A program made the translations under genes and the position numbers. The notes beneath the pieces are model-generated. The model saw only the letters and a list, made by a program, of their open reading frames with translations, was not told the origin of the DNA and searched no databases. A stretch of DNA of 64,000 nucleotides from positions 1-64,000 of the forward strand of contig NZ_MPCX01000007.1 in NCBI RefSeq assembly GCF_001874145.1. The letters run 5' to 3'. The DNA is from Lacinutrix sp. MedPE-SW. Its GTDB lineage: Bacteria; Bacteroidota; Bacteroidia; Flavobacteriales; Flavobacteriaceae. Shown piece by piece: positions 54,805 through 63,073 of this stretch; positions within the stretch are counted from its first letter, which is position 1, and each line of letters opens with the position of its first letter.

Positions 54805-56194
54805 CAAACAAAACATACTAATAGTTGGCGCAGGATTATGTGGTTCACTTTTGGCTTTAAGATTAGGGCAAAGAGGTTATAATGTAACTGTAATGGAAAT
54901 GCGTCCAGATTTACGAAAAGTAGATATCTCTGCAGGACGTTCAATAAACTTAGCTTTTTCAGATCGTGGAAATAAAGCTATGAAACTCTGCGGTATAGAA
55001 GATAAAGTAAAAGCACTTTGTATACCAATGCATGGTCGTATGCTTCATGATATAGAGGGCAATACAATTATGGCTAATTATAGTGGCCGTGAGCATGAAT
55101 ATATCAATTCAATATCAAGAGGAGAATTAAATGCATTATTACTTGATGAAGCAGAGAAACATGAGAATGTAACCATTCATTTTAATAAAAAATGTAAGTC
55201 TGTAGATTTCGAAAATACTACAGCACTTTTTAAAGACTATAATACAAAAGAAGAATTTGTAGAAGATGCCGATGCTATAATAGCAACAGATGGAGCAGGT
55301 TCTGCAATGCGTAAAAGTTATTATCTAGGTAAAAAATTTCTATTTAGCTTTTCTCAAGATTATTTAACACATGGTTATAAAGAGTTAAGTATTTTGCCTG
55401 CAAAAGATGGCGGTTATAAAACCTATAAAAATGCACTACATATTTGGGGTAGAGGCGACTTTATGGTAATTGCTTTACCAAATTTAGACGGAAGTTTTAC
55501 AGTAACATTATTTTTAAGTTATAACGAAGGTGAATATAATTTTAATAATCTAACAACAAAAGAACGAGTTTTAGAATTCTTTAATAAGTATTTTAAAGAC
55601 GCTTTAGCATTAATGCCAAACCTTGTAGACGATTTTTTCGAAAACCCAACAGCGCCACTAGGTACAGTAAAATGTTCACCTTGGCATTATAAAGGTAATA
55701 CTTTATTAATGGGAGATGCTGCACATGCTATAGTTCCATTTTATGGGCAAGGTATGAATGCATCTTTTGAAGATGTTGTAGAGTTCGATAAAATTTTAGA
55801 CCAAGATCATGATAATTGGGAAAGCATTTTTAAAGCATACCAAACCGCAAGAAAACCAGATACAGATGCTATTGCAGATTTAGCAATCGATAATTTTCAT
55901 GAAATGAAAGGTCACGTTAATAATGCAAATTTTAGAGAAAAACGTACTTTAGAAATGGCATTAGAAAAAGAATTTCCTACACAATATTCCTCAAAATATT
56001 CATTAGTAACATTTAATGAAAATATTGGATATCGCGAAGCAATGTTAAGAGGAAGAGCCCAAGATAAAGCCATATTAAATATGTTGGCAGAAGGAACTTT
56101 AGATATAAAAGACGATTTAAAAAGTAATTTAGAAAAGGTTTTAACCGAAACTAAAAATATTTTAGAAGAAGATAAAATAGCAGGATTACATTAG
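54797..56194 (+). CDS. kmo: Kynurenine 3-monooxygenase
   Basis: FAD and NADPH hydroxylase that turns kynurenine into 3-hydroxykynurenine. It is 465 aa, the usual size, with the N-terminal Rossmann motif [18 protein letters not shown], the conserved [13 protein letters not shown], and the FAD-binding [21 protein letters not shown]. Its ATG lies inside the end of the preceding small gene. Together with kynU, HAAO, ACMSD, ALDH and RidA it gives a route from kynurenine through 3-hydroxyanthranilate. No C-terminal membrane anchor is evident, unlike mitochondrial KMO. Confidence 0.96.
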   Translation: MSSKQNILIVGAGLCGSLLALRLGQRGYNVTVMEMRPDLRKVDISAGRSINLAFSDRGNKAMKLCGIEDKVKALCIPMHGRMLHDIEGNTIMANYSGREHEYINSISRGELNALLLDEAEKHENVTIHFNKKCKSVDFENTTALFKDYNTKEEFVEDADAIIATDGAGSAMRKSYYLGKKFLFSFSQDYLTHGYKELSILPAKDGGYKTYKNALHIWGRGDFMVIALPNLDGSFTVTLFLSYNEGEYNFNNLTTKERVLEFFNKYFKDALALMPNLVDDFFENPTAPLGTVKCSPWHYKGNTLLMGDAAHAIVPFYGQGMNASFEDVVEFDKILDQDHDNWESIFKAYQTARKPDTDAIADLAIDNFHEMKGHVNNANFREKRTLEMALEKEFPTQYSSKYSLVTFNENIGYREAMLRGRAQDKAILNMLAEGTLDIKDDLKSNLEKVLTETKNILEEDKIAGLH

Positions 56195-56205
56195 AAACTA
56201 AAAAT

Positions 56206-56631
56206 ATGAGTGAAAAAAATCAAACTTCCGAAGGAACAAAAGTAACACCAAGAGGTGCTTATCCTCATGTAAAGCGTGTAGGTGATTTTATTTTTGTTTC
56301 TGGCACAAGTTCACGTAGAGCAGATAATAGTATAGCAGGAGTAGATATTATAGACGAAATGGGTACAAAACGCTTAGATGCAGAAGTACAAACCAGAGAA
56401 GTTTTAAAAAATATAGACACAAACCTTAAAAAAGTTGGAGCAAGTATTAAAGATGTAGTAGATGTAACATCATTTTTAGTAAATATGAATGACTTTGCAG
56501 GTTACAATAAAGCATACGCAGAGTTTTTTGAAAAAGAAACAGGACCAACCCGTACAACCGTTGCAGTACACCAATTGCCACATCCAGATTTGGTTGTAGA
56601 AATTAAGGTTATGGCCTATAAAAAACAATAA
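56206..56631 (+). CDS. RidA-family protein, probable 2-aminomuconate deaminase
   Basis: YjgF/YER057c/UK114-family enzyme of 141 aa, close to the normal size. It has the RidA pattern [32 protein letters not shown] and the ligand-binding Arg in GPTRTTVAV. In bacterial kynurenine and nitrobenzoate pathways a member of this family (NbaF/AmnD type) deaminates 2-aminomuconate. The position between kmo and the semialdehyde dehydrogenase supports that role; the general RidA imine-hydrolase function is the alternative. Confidence 0.87.
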   Translation: MSEKNQTSEGTKVTPRGAYPHVKRVGDFIFVSGTSSRRADNSIAGVDIIDEMGTKRLDAEVQTREVLKNIDTNLKKVGASIKDVVDVTSFLVNMNDFAGYNKAYAEFFEKETGPTRTTVAVHQLPHPDLVVEIKVMAYKKQ

Positions 56632-56670
56632 AAAAATTAGTATCTCGCAGCTATCTACCATATAATTATA

Positions 56671-58113
56671 ATGGAAAACATTAAAAACTACATAAACGGT
56701 ACGTTCTCATCACCAGTTAATAATAATTGGATGGATAATTATAATCCTTCTAATGGCGAAGTGTATGGGAAAATTCCAGAGTCATCAAAAGAAGATGTAG
56801 ATTTGGCATACAAAGCAGCAAAATCTGCATTTAAACAATGGTCACAAACCACATTAGAAGAACGTAGTAGAATACTCAATAAAATTTCAGAATTACTAGA
56901 AGCAAACTTACAACGCTTTGCAGAAGCAGAAAGTAAAGATAATGGGAAGCCTATAAGTTTAGCAAAAGCGGTAGATATACCAAGAGCAGCAAGTAATTTT
57001 CGTTTTTTTGGTAATGCAATTACTCAATTTGCAAGCGAAAGCCACGAAAGCATTGGGCAACAAGCAGTAAATTATACTTTAAGGCAACCCATAGGCGTTG
57101 TTGCTTGTATTTCACCTTGGAACTTGCCATTATATTTATTCACCTGGAAAATTGCTCCAGCAATAGCAGCAGGAAATTGTGTAGTAGCAAAACCAAGTGA
57201 AGTCACACCAATGACTGCTTATTTATTAGGTGAAATTTGTAATGAAGCTGGTTTACCTAAAGGTGTTTTAAATATTATTCATGGTTTAGGCGGTACAACA
57301 GGTCAGGCAATTATTGAACATCAAGATATTAAAGCAATATCATTTACAGGAGGTACAGCAACAGGAGCACATATAGCAAGAGTAGCAGCACCAATGTTTA
57401 AAAAACTCTCTTTAGAATTAGGCGGAAAAAACCCAAATATCATTTTTGCAGATTGTGATTACCAAGAGATGTTAAATACAACCTTACGCTCTTCATTCGC
57501 AAACCAAGGTCAAATTTGTTTGTGCGGAAGTCGCATTTTTGTAGAAGAAAAAATATACCAACAGTTTAAAACCGATTTTGTAACAAAAGTAAAAGCACTA
57601 AAAGTTGGTCATCCAGCAAAACAAGCAACAAATATTGGAGCTTTAGTTTCAAAACCACATCTTGAAAAAGTTAAAGAGTATATTGAAATCGCTAAAACTG
57701 AAAACGGAACAATACTTTGCGGAGGCAATGAAGTTAAAGTTGAAGGTTATGAAAACGGCTATTATTTAGAACCAACAGTAATAGAAGTACCAAATGATGA
57801 ATGTCGCGTAAACCAAGAAGAAATTTTTGGACCAGTAGTTACAATAATGCCATTTAAAACCGAAGAAGAAGTATTATTAATGGCAAACAAAGTAAAATAC
57901 GGTTTATCTGCTACACTTTGGACAAATAATTTAAAACGTACTATGCGAATGAGTAACCAATTACAAGCAGGAATTGTTTGGGTAAATACCTGGATGATGC
58001 GAGATTTACGCACACCTTTTGGTGGAGTAAAAGCTTCTGGTGTAGGTCGTGAAGGTGGCTTTGAAGCACTTCGCTTTTTTACTGAAGCTAAGAATGTTTG
58101 TATTAAGTATTAA
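56671..58113 (+). CDS. Aldehyde dehydrogenase, probable 2-aminomuconate-6-semialdehyde dehydrogenase
   Basis: NAD-dependent aldehyde dehydrogenase of 480 aa, with the general-base region LSLELGGKNPNIIF (Glu249) and catalytic Cys283 in NQGQICLCGSR. It also has the cofactor-binding ISPWNLPLY and SFTGGTATG motifs. Within the cluster it should oxidise 2-aminomuconate-6-semialdehyde to 2-aminomuconate, competing with spontaneous cyclisation to picolinate. The family is also used for 2-hydroxymuconic semialdehyde, so the exact substrate is inferred from neighbours. Confidence 0.92.
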   Translation: MENIKNYINGTFSSPVNNNWMDNYNPSNGEVYGKIPESSKEDVDLAYKAAKSAFKQWSQTTLEERSRILNKISELLEANLQRFAEAESKDNGKPISLAKAVDIPRAASNFRFFGNAITQFASESHESIGQQAVNYTLRQPIGVVACISPWNLPLYLFTWKIAPAIAAGNCVVAKPSEVTPMTAYLLGEICNEAGLPKGVLNIIHGLGGTTGQAIIEHQDIKAISFTGGTATGAHIARVAAPMFKKLSLELGGKNPNIIFADCDYQEMLNTTLRSSFANQGQICLCGSRIFVEEKIYQQFKTDFVTKVKALKVGHPAKQATNIGALVSKPHLEKVKEYIEIAKTENGTILCGGNEVKVEGYENGYYLEPTVIEVPNDECRVNQEEIFGPVVTIMPFKTEEEVLLMANKVKYGLSATLWTNNLKRTMRMSNQLQAGIVWVNTWMMRDLRTPFGGVKASGVGREGGFEALRFFTEAKNVCIKY

Positions 58114-58123
58114 ATTGATGTCG

Positions 58124-58143
58124 CCTCGAGCGCAGTCGAGAGG
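58124..58143 (+). repeat. Left palindromic repeat flanking the GIY-YIG remnant
   Basis: A 20-base palindrome-like motif, CCTCGAGCGCAGTCGAGAGG. Its complement-like partner lies at 58469-58488. The sequence is much richer in G and C than its surroundings. Confidence 0.75.
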
Positions 58144-58149
58144 TTAATT

Positions 58150-58465
58150 ATGAAACGTATTATGTTTATATATTGAAATGATTAGATGGGTTAACTTATA
58201 CTGGAATAACAAATAACATATCTAGACGATTTGAAGAACACCAAAATGGATTAAACAAAACCTGTTTTACATATAAAAAAAGGCCTTTAGTATTGATATT
58301 TCAACAAGAGTTTAACAATGTAGAACAAGCAATATATTTTGAAAAGAAAATAAAAAATGGAGTGCAAAAAAGAAATTTGCTTTAGCTAATGGAGATTATA
58401 ATTTGTTGCAAATTTTAGCCGAATGTAGAAATGCAACACATTCTAATTTTAAACCGAAAAGTTAA
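58150..58465 (+). pseudogene. GIY-YIG endonuclease family gene, broken
   Basis: This is the only identifiable content of the 386-base gap between the dehydrogenase and SDR genes. Read with two frame changes, it gives a nearly complete single-domain GIY-YIG protein of about 104 residues: YYVYILK, LDGLTYTGITNNISRRFEEHQ, then GLNKTCFTYKKRPLVLIF, FNNVEQAIYFEKKIK, then WSAKKKFALANGDYNLLQ. The lesions are one missing base after codon 2 (about 58156-58158), an in-frame TGA at 58179-58181 where a Cys or Ser codon is expected, and one missing A near 58358-58364. The Arg and Glu of the active site survive. Position between palindromic repeats points to a small mobile or passenger unit that has decayed. 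Confidence 0.82.
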
Positions 58466-58468
58466 GTA

Positions 58469-58488
58469 GGTCTCTACTGCGCTCGACC
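58469..58488 (+). repeat. Right palindromic repeat flanking the GIY-YIG remnant
   Basis: GGTCTCTACTGCGCTCGACC. Its reverse complement shares about 15 of 19 bases with the left copy (58124-58143), with the core TCGAGCGCAGT conserved. This places the two copies as imperfect inverted repeats around the broken gene. Confidence 0.7.
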
Positions 58489-58499
58489 AGACAAAAATT

Positions 58500-59282
58500 A
58501 TGAATCTAAACTTAAATAACAAATACGCACTAGTTTGCGGTAGTACAGCAGGAATAGGAAAAGCAACAGCAATTGCTCTAGCAGAAGAAGGTGTTCAAGT
58601 AACACTTATTGCTAGAAATGAAGATAAATTAAAAAAGACTTTATCTGAGTTACCAACACATAGAAATCACAACTACATAGTTGCAGACTTTTCAAATCCT
58701 ATGGAATTGAAAACAAAAGTAACAGAGTATATTTCTAATAATCATGGCTTTCATATTTTGGTGAATAATACTGGCGGACCAAAAGGCGGACCTGTTTTTT
58801 CGGCAGAAGTAGACGAATTTGAAAATGCATTTACACAACACTTAAAATGTAACCATGTACTAGCTCAAAGTGTTGTCCCTTTTATGAAACAGGAAGAATA
58901 TGGCAGAATTGTAAATGTAATTTCAACATCTGTAAAACAACCACTAGATGGTTTAGGAGTAAGTAATACTATTCGTGGAGCAGTTGCAAACTGGAGTAAA
59001 ACGTTAGCAAATGAGCTTGGACAATTTGGTATCACTGTTAATAACGTATTACCAGGTGCAACAGGAACAGATCGTTTAGCAGAAATTATAAAAAATAAAT
59101 CAACAAAATCTGGAAAAACAGAAGAAGAATCTGCAAATGCAATGAAGAGTGCTGTACCAGCAAAACGCTTTGCTAAACCAGAAGAATTAGCAGATGCCAT
59201 TACATTTTTAGCAAGTGAAAGAGCTGGTTATATTAATGGAATAAATCTTCCAGTAGATGGAGGAAGAACCAAAAGTCTTTAA
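58500..59282 (+). CDS. SDR-family protein lacking the canonical YxxxK
   Basis: Short-chain dehydrogenase/reductase fold of 260 aa. It has the nucleotide motif CGSTAGIGKAT (about 13-23), VNNTGGPKG and the C-terminal INGINLPVDGGRTKS. The active-site Ser region is VISTSVKQP. Where other SDRs have Tyr-x-x-x-Lys it has Ser155 and Arg159 (GVSNTIRGAV), so ordinary hydride-transfer chemistry is doubtful. I recall a subgroup of SDRs with this motif. It lies between the GIY-YIG remnant and HAAO on the same strand; a step in the pathway or a regulatory role is possible but not shown. Confidence 0.87.
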   Translation: MNLNLNNKYALVCGSTAGIGKATAIALAEEGVQVTLIARNEDKLKKTLSELPTHRNHNYIVADFSNPMELKTKVTEYISNNHGFHILVNNTGGPKGGPVFSAEVDEFENAFTQHLKCNHVLAQSVVPFMKQEEYGRIVNVISTSVKQPLDGLGVSNTIRGAVANWSKTLANELGQFGITVNNVLPGATGTDRLAEIIKNKSTKSGKTEEESANAMKSAVPAKRFAKPEELADAITFLASERAGYINGINLPVDGGRTKSL

Positions 59283-59413
59283 TATCAAACACAAGGCAAT
59301 CACGCATAAATTGAAAAGTAATTACTAACTTTATATCAATTTGAAATCTTGAAATTTTTCAAGAAACCCTTAAAACATATCGTAAACTTTACGAAGTAAA
59401 AAAATAAAATATC
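59283..59413 (+). other. Short leader of the HAAO gene
   Basis: These 131 bases hold a weak TAACTTTA box and a small 7-bp hairpin near 59348-59363. I see no gene. A separate promoter for the HAAO-ACMSD part is possible. Confidence 0.3.
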
Positions 59414-59947
59414 ATGAGTAATATAGTATCTCCAATAAATTTTAAAGCATGGATAGAAGAAAACCGTCACCTTTTAAAGCCGCCAGTTGGTAATAAAGTA
59501 GTATGGAAAGATGGTGATTTTATAGTCATGGTTGTTGGTGGGCCTAATAGTAGAAAAGATTACCATTATAACGAAACACCAGAGTTTTTTTATCAAGTAG
59601 AAGGTGATATAGTTTTAAAAATTATAGATAATGGCACACCAAAAGATGTGCATATAAAAGAAGGTGATATTTATTTATTGCCACCTAAAGTACCACATTC
59701 TCCGCAGCGAGGTGCAAATACAGTAGGATTAGTTATAGAGTATAAACGTCCAGAAGGTATGCGTGATGCTTTACTTTGGTTTTGCGAAAATTGTACAACA
59801 AAACTTTATGAGGAAGATTTTACTGTTGAAAATATTGAAACAGATATGCCTAAAATTTTCGATGAATATTATGGAGATAAGCAAAAACGAAGTTGCCCTA
59901 ACTGTGGCGAGGTAATGCAACCACCAAGTAAAGTTAAAATAGAATAA
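59414..59947 (+). CDS. 3-hydroxyanthranilate 3,4-dioxygenase
   Basis: Fe(II) cupin that opens 3-hydroxyanthranilate to 2-amino-3-carboxymuconate semialdehyde. It is 177 aa, bacterial short form. Iron ligands are His51, Glu57 and His95 (DYHYNETPEFF and KVPHSP), the same numbering as in the well-studied Cupriavidus enzyme. The C-terminal rubredoxin-like site is Cys124, Cys127, Cys161 and Cys164 (CENC and CPNC), also conserved. Arg47 precedes the first His. Its product is the substrate of the amidohydrolase that follows 63 bases downstream. Confidence 0.97.
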   Translation: MSNIVSPINFKAWIEENRHLLKPPVGNKVVWKDGDFIVMVVGGPNSRKDYHYNETPEFFYQVEGDIVLKIIDNGTPKDVHIKEGDIYLLPPKVPHSPQRGANTVGLVIEYKRPEGMRDALLWFCENCTTKLYEEDFTVENIETDMPKIFDEYYGDKQKRSCPNCGEVMQPPSKVKIE

Positions 59948-60010
59948 GTTTTTGGTTTAGATATTTAAACGAAAACATTTTAAAAATCACAAAAACTTAG
60001 GAATAATAAA

Positions 60011-61099
60011 ATGGGAAACAAAAGAAAACTTAGAATAAACGGTCACTCACATTTATTGCCATATCCAGAACAAATTCCACAATTTATGCAGGATAAAGGT
60101 ATATTTTGGGTAGATAAAGACCGTAAATTCATGCTTCAAAAAGATTGGAGTCGTCCTGTAACAGATTCTAGTTTTTTCTTAGACGAAAAACTAGCATGGA
60201 TGGAGCGCAATAAGTTAGACCATGCCGTAGTACTTAATTTATCGCAATTATACGGTAATGGTTTGCGAGTAGAAGAAATGAAACAAGCCTTACGTTTTCA
60301 AAACGATTTTAATGCTAATGTACAGCACGAAAACCCAAGTAAATTTACTTGTGGTTTTGTAGTCCACCCAGGTTTTGTGCGTGGTGCATGTTGGGAAATT
60401 GAACGTTGTGTAGAAGAGTTAGGCATGCAATTATTATGCTTACCAACACATTATATGGATACTATTGGTACCTGGCGTTGTATTTTTGATGAGGAAAACG
60501 AACCTATTTTCGAGCTAGCTAATAAGTATAATCTTGCAGTAGAAATCCATCCATATGATGGAGAAAAATTTATAAAATTAGAAAACACCTCTTGGCGTTT
60601 TCATTTAATCTGGATGTTAGCACAATGTGCAGATGCTTATCACTTTTTAACCTTAAATGGGTATCAAGATAAATATCCAAATATGAGAACTTGTTTTGCT
60701 CACGGTGGGCAATTAGCACAAATAAACCTAGGTAGAAGAATTCAAGGTTTTGATGGAAGGCCAGATTTATTTGAAGGTAAAAGCCATCCAAGAAAAGCAG
60801 TAGGACATAAAAATATATTTTTCGATACTTTAGTTCATGATACTGGCGGATTAGAATTGTTAATTAAAAATCAAGGCTCAAAACAAGTATTAATGGGACT
60901 CGATGATCCTTACCCATTAGGAGAAATGGAAAGTGAAAAACAAAGCTCTTACCCAGGAAAAATTCTAGATTTAGCAATGGAGCGTAAAATTATTACAGAA
61001 GTAGAACGTGATAATATTTGGGAAGATAATGTACTAAGATGGCTTTGTGGTGAAGATGAAGCAGCCAAGCAAAAATTAGTAAATAGAATATTAAGTTAA
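60011..61099 (+). CDS. Amidohydrolase, probable 2-amino-3-carboxymuconate-6-semialdehyde decarboxylase
   Basis: Zinc amidohydrolase-fold decarboxylase of 362 aa, a little longer than typical ACMSD. The metal motif His12-x-His14 is in INGHSHLL. Later family marks are EIHPYDGE, TCFAHGG and the LMGLDDPYPLGEM Asp region near residue 300. In the pathway it converts the HAAO product into 2-aminomuconate-6-semialdehyde, which the upstream dehydrogenase then oxidises. The position next to HAAO strongly supports ACMSD over other amidohydrolases. Confidence 0.93.
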   Translation: MGNKRKLRINGHSHLLPYPEQIPQFMQDKGIFWVDKDRKFMLQKDWSRPVTDSSFFLDEKLAWMERNKLDHAVVLNLSQLYGNGLRVEEMKQALRFQNDFNANVQHENPSKFTCGFVVHPGFVRGACWEIERCVEELGMQLLCLPTHYMDTIGTWRCIFDEENEPIFELANKYNLAVEIHPYDGEKFIKLENTSWRFHLIWMLAQCADAYHFLTLNGYQDKYPNMRTCFAHGGQLAQINLGRRIQGFDGRPDLFEGKSHPRKAVGHKNIFFDTLVHDTGGLELLIKNQGSKQVLMGLDDPYPLGEMESEKQSSYPGKILDLAMERKIITEVERDNIWEDNVLRWLCGEDEAAKQKLVNRILS

Positions 61100-61252
61100 A
61101 TAAGTGAATCCGTTTTATTAAGTATTGTCTTTAGTTTTTTAATGTTCTTAGAATGTATAGAAACTAAATACTATTTTTCTAAAGAAAAGAAGAAGAAGGA
61201 TTTCAAACTTATTATAAAACGATTATTGACATAGAATTTTGGAAATAATAAA

Positions 61253-61894
61253 ATGCATTTTATACCAGAAAAATTAGACGATTATGTAGTAGCACATTCT
61301 CAAAATGAGCCAGAGCTATTACAACAATTAACACGCGAAACTTTTCAAAAAATATTACAACCACGCATGTCTAGTGGTCCGTACCAAGGTCGTGTGTTAA
61401 GTATGATTTCAAAATTAATACAACCAGAAAATATTTTAGAAATAGGTACATTCACAGGATATTCAACATTATGTCTGGCTGAAGGTTTAAAACCTAATGG
61501 TAGTATAGACACCATAGATATTAATGAAGAACTTTTTGATTTTCAGCGTAATTTTTTTGATAAATCTACTTATGGAAACCAAATAAATCAACATTTAGGT
61601 AATGCTTTAGAAGTAATACCAGAATTAAATAAAACCTTCGATTTAGTTTTTATTGACGCAGACAAGGATAATTATATAAACTATTTTAATTTAATAGTAG
61701 ATAAATTAAAACCGGGAGCGATTATATTATCAGACAATGTATTATGGAGCGGTAAGGTTATAGAAAAACTAGACCCAAAAGATAAAATGACAAAAGCAGT
61801 GTTAGATTATAATGCACTTTTAAAAACCGATGCTAGAGTAGAAACAGTTGTATTACCTATTCGAGACGGATTAACAATAAGCCGAAAGCTATAA
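61253..61894 (+). CDS. O-methyltransferase (COMT-like, family 3)
   Basis: SAM-dependent methyltransferase of 213 aa with ILEIGTFTGYSTLCLAEGL (about 62-80) as the SAM loop, DTIDINEEL and the metal/catechol-site motif DLVFIDADKDNY, followed by SDNVLWSG. It fits the class I caffeoyl-CoA/catechol O-methyltransferase family, which methylates ortho-dihydroxy or amino-hydroxy aromatics using Mg. The 153-base gap after ACMSD contains no recognisable terminator. Whether it acts on a kynurenine-pathway aromatic is inference from position. Confidence 0.92.
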   Translation: MHFIPEKLDDYVVAHSQNEPELLQQLTRETFQKILQPRMSSGPYQGRVLSMISKLIQPENILEIGTFTGYSTLCLAEGLKPNGSIDTIDINEELFDFQRNFFDKSTYGNQINQHLGNALEVIPELNKTFDLVFIDADKDNYINYFNLIVDKLKPGAIILSDNVLWSGKVIEKLDPKDKMTKAVLDYNALLKTDARVETVVLPIRDGLTISRKL

Positions 61895-61900
61895 AATTAA

Positions 61901-62680
61901 ATGAGCACACTAGAAATTAGAACTGTAGATGTGGTTAAGTATGTAACGCCGTTGCGTGAAGGTGGATCGCTACCAGCTATTGTAAAAGGTAGTGATGACT
62001 TTTTGTATGTGCTTAAGTTTAGAGGTGCAGGACAAGGCACAAAAGCATTAGTTGCAGAGTTTATTGGTGGAGAATTAGCTCGAGCTATTGGTTTAAAAGT
62101 ACCAGAATTGGTGTTTATGAACTTAGACGACTCGTTTAGTAAAACCGAACCAGATGAAGAAATTCAAGATTTATTAAAGTTTAGTGTAGGTTTAAACTTA
62201 GGTTTACACTACTTAAGTGGCTCTATAACATACGATCCATTAGCATCTGTAGCAGACGCTCTAACAGCTTCTAAAGTAGTGCTGCTAGATAGTATTATAA
62301 GTAATATTGACAGAACAGCAAAAAACCCAAACATATTAAACTGGAATAAAGAACTTTGGGTAATAGATAATGGTGCCAGTTTTTATTTTCATCATAATTG
62401 GGATACTTGGAGAAATCACCTAACAAGAACATTTCCATTAATAAAAGATCATGTATTGTTAGATCGCGCTCAACATTTAAAGGAAGCAGCTAGTGAAATA
62501 GTTAAAACCTTAGATTTTAAAACAATTGAGAGAATAATTAATAAAATTCCTGAAGATTGGTTAGAAAATGAAGGCGATACAATGTCTCCTAACGAAATTA
62601 AATTAGCTTATATAGAATATTTAGAAGCTAAATTGTCAATGATTGATTTATTAGTAAAAGAAGCTGAAGATGCAAGATAA
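61901..62680 (+). CDS. HipA-like kinase domain protein (HipA_2 family)
   Basis: Protein of 259 aa with a HipA_2-type kinase domain. The nucleotide and lysine region is YVLKFRGAGQGTKALVAEFI (about 43-62), the catalytic-loop-like motif is ISNIDRTAKNPNIL (about 136-149), and the metal-loop-like motif is LWVIDNGASFYFHH (about 155-168). The usual HipB antitoxin gene is absent. Instead a DUF3037 gene overlaps its end by 11 bases, a pairing I recall from other bacteria. The substrate and role are unknown. It follows the O-methyltransferase by six bases. Confidence 0.85.
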   Translation: MSTLEIRTVDVVKYVTPLREGGSLPAIVKGSDDFLYVLKFRGAGQGTKALVAEFIGGELARAIGLKVPELVFMNLDDSFSKTEPDEEIQDLLKFSVGLNLGLHYLSGSITYDPLASVADALTASKVVLLDSIISNIDRTAKNPNILNWNKELWVIDNGASFYFHHNWDTWRNHLTRTFPLIKDHVLLDRAQHLKEAASEIVKTLDFKTIERIINKIPEDWLENEGDTMSPNEIKLAYIEYLEAKLSMIDLLVKEAEDAR

Positions 62681-63062
62681 AGTTACTTTTGAATATGCTA
62701 TAATACGTTTGGTGCCTAGAGTAGAACGTGAAGAGTTTTTTAATATAGGAGTGATTTTATTCTCGAAAAGAAAAAAATTTTTGAGCGTAAAATATAATAT
62801 TAACGAAGCCAAACTAGCTGCTTTTTCTTGTGATTTGCAGTTAGAAGATTTAAATAATTATTTAAAATCTTGGGACTTAATTTGCAAAGGTGATAAATCT
62901 AGCGGTAAAATAGGTACGTTTGAATTAGCCGATAGGTTTAGGTGGTTAGCAGCATCAAGAAGTACTGTAATACAAAGCTCTAAAACACATTCTGGCTTAA
63001 CAAATAATCCGCAAAAGGAATTAGAAGCTATTTTTAGGCAATATGTTTTATGTGATAATTAA
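62670..63062 (+). CDS. DUF3037 domain-containing protein
   Basis: Protein of 130 aa, overlapping the HipA-like gene by 11 bases. It begins DKVTFEYAIIRLVPRVEREEFFNIGVILF, the family's opening pattern, and continues to PQKELEAIFRQYVLC. It has no membrane segment or obvious catalytic motif. The overlap and the known pairing suggest a functional partner of the HipA-like kinase. It is convergent with the partial flavin oxidoreductase gene, with an 11-base gap. Confidence 0.85.
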   Translation: MQDKVTFEYAIIRLVPRVEREEFFNIGVILFSKRKKFLSVKYNINEAKLAAFSCDLQLEDLNNYLKSWDLICKGDKSSGKIGTFELADRFRWLAASRSTVIQSSKTHSGLTNNPQKELEAIFRQYVLCDN

Positions 63063-63073
63063 GAGAAGTTTTT

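Noticed and set aside
61142-61234. A 30-codon frame in the ACMSD-methyltransferase gap
   Set aside because: It has Lys-rich random composition, no ribosome site or conserved feature, and a length expected by chance in AT-rich DNA.
61901-62680. A classical HipBA toxin-antitoxin operon
   Set aside because: There is no HipB-like helix-turn-helix gene, and the kinase is of the HipA_2 type paired with DUF3037.
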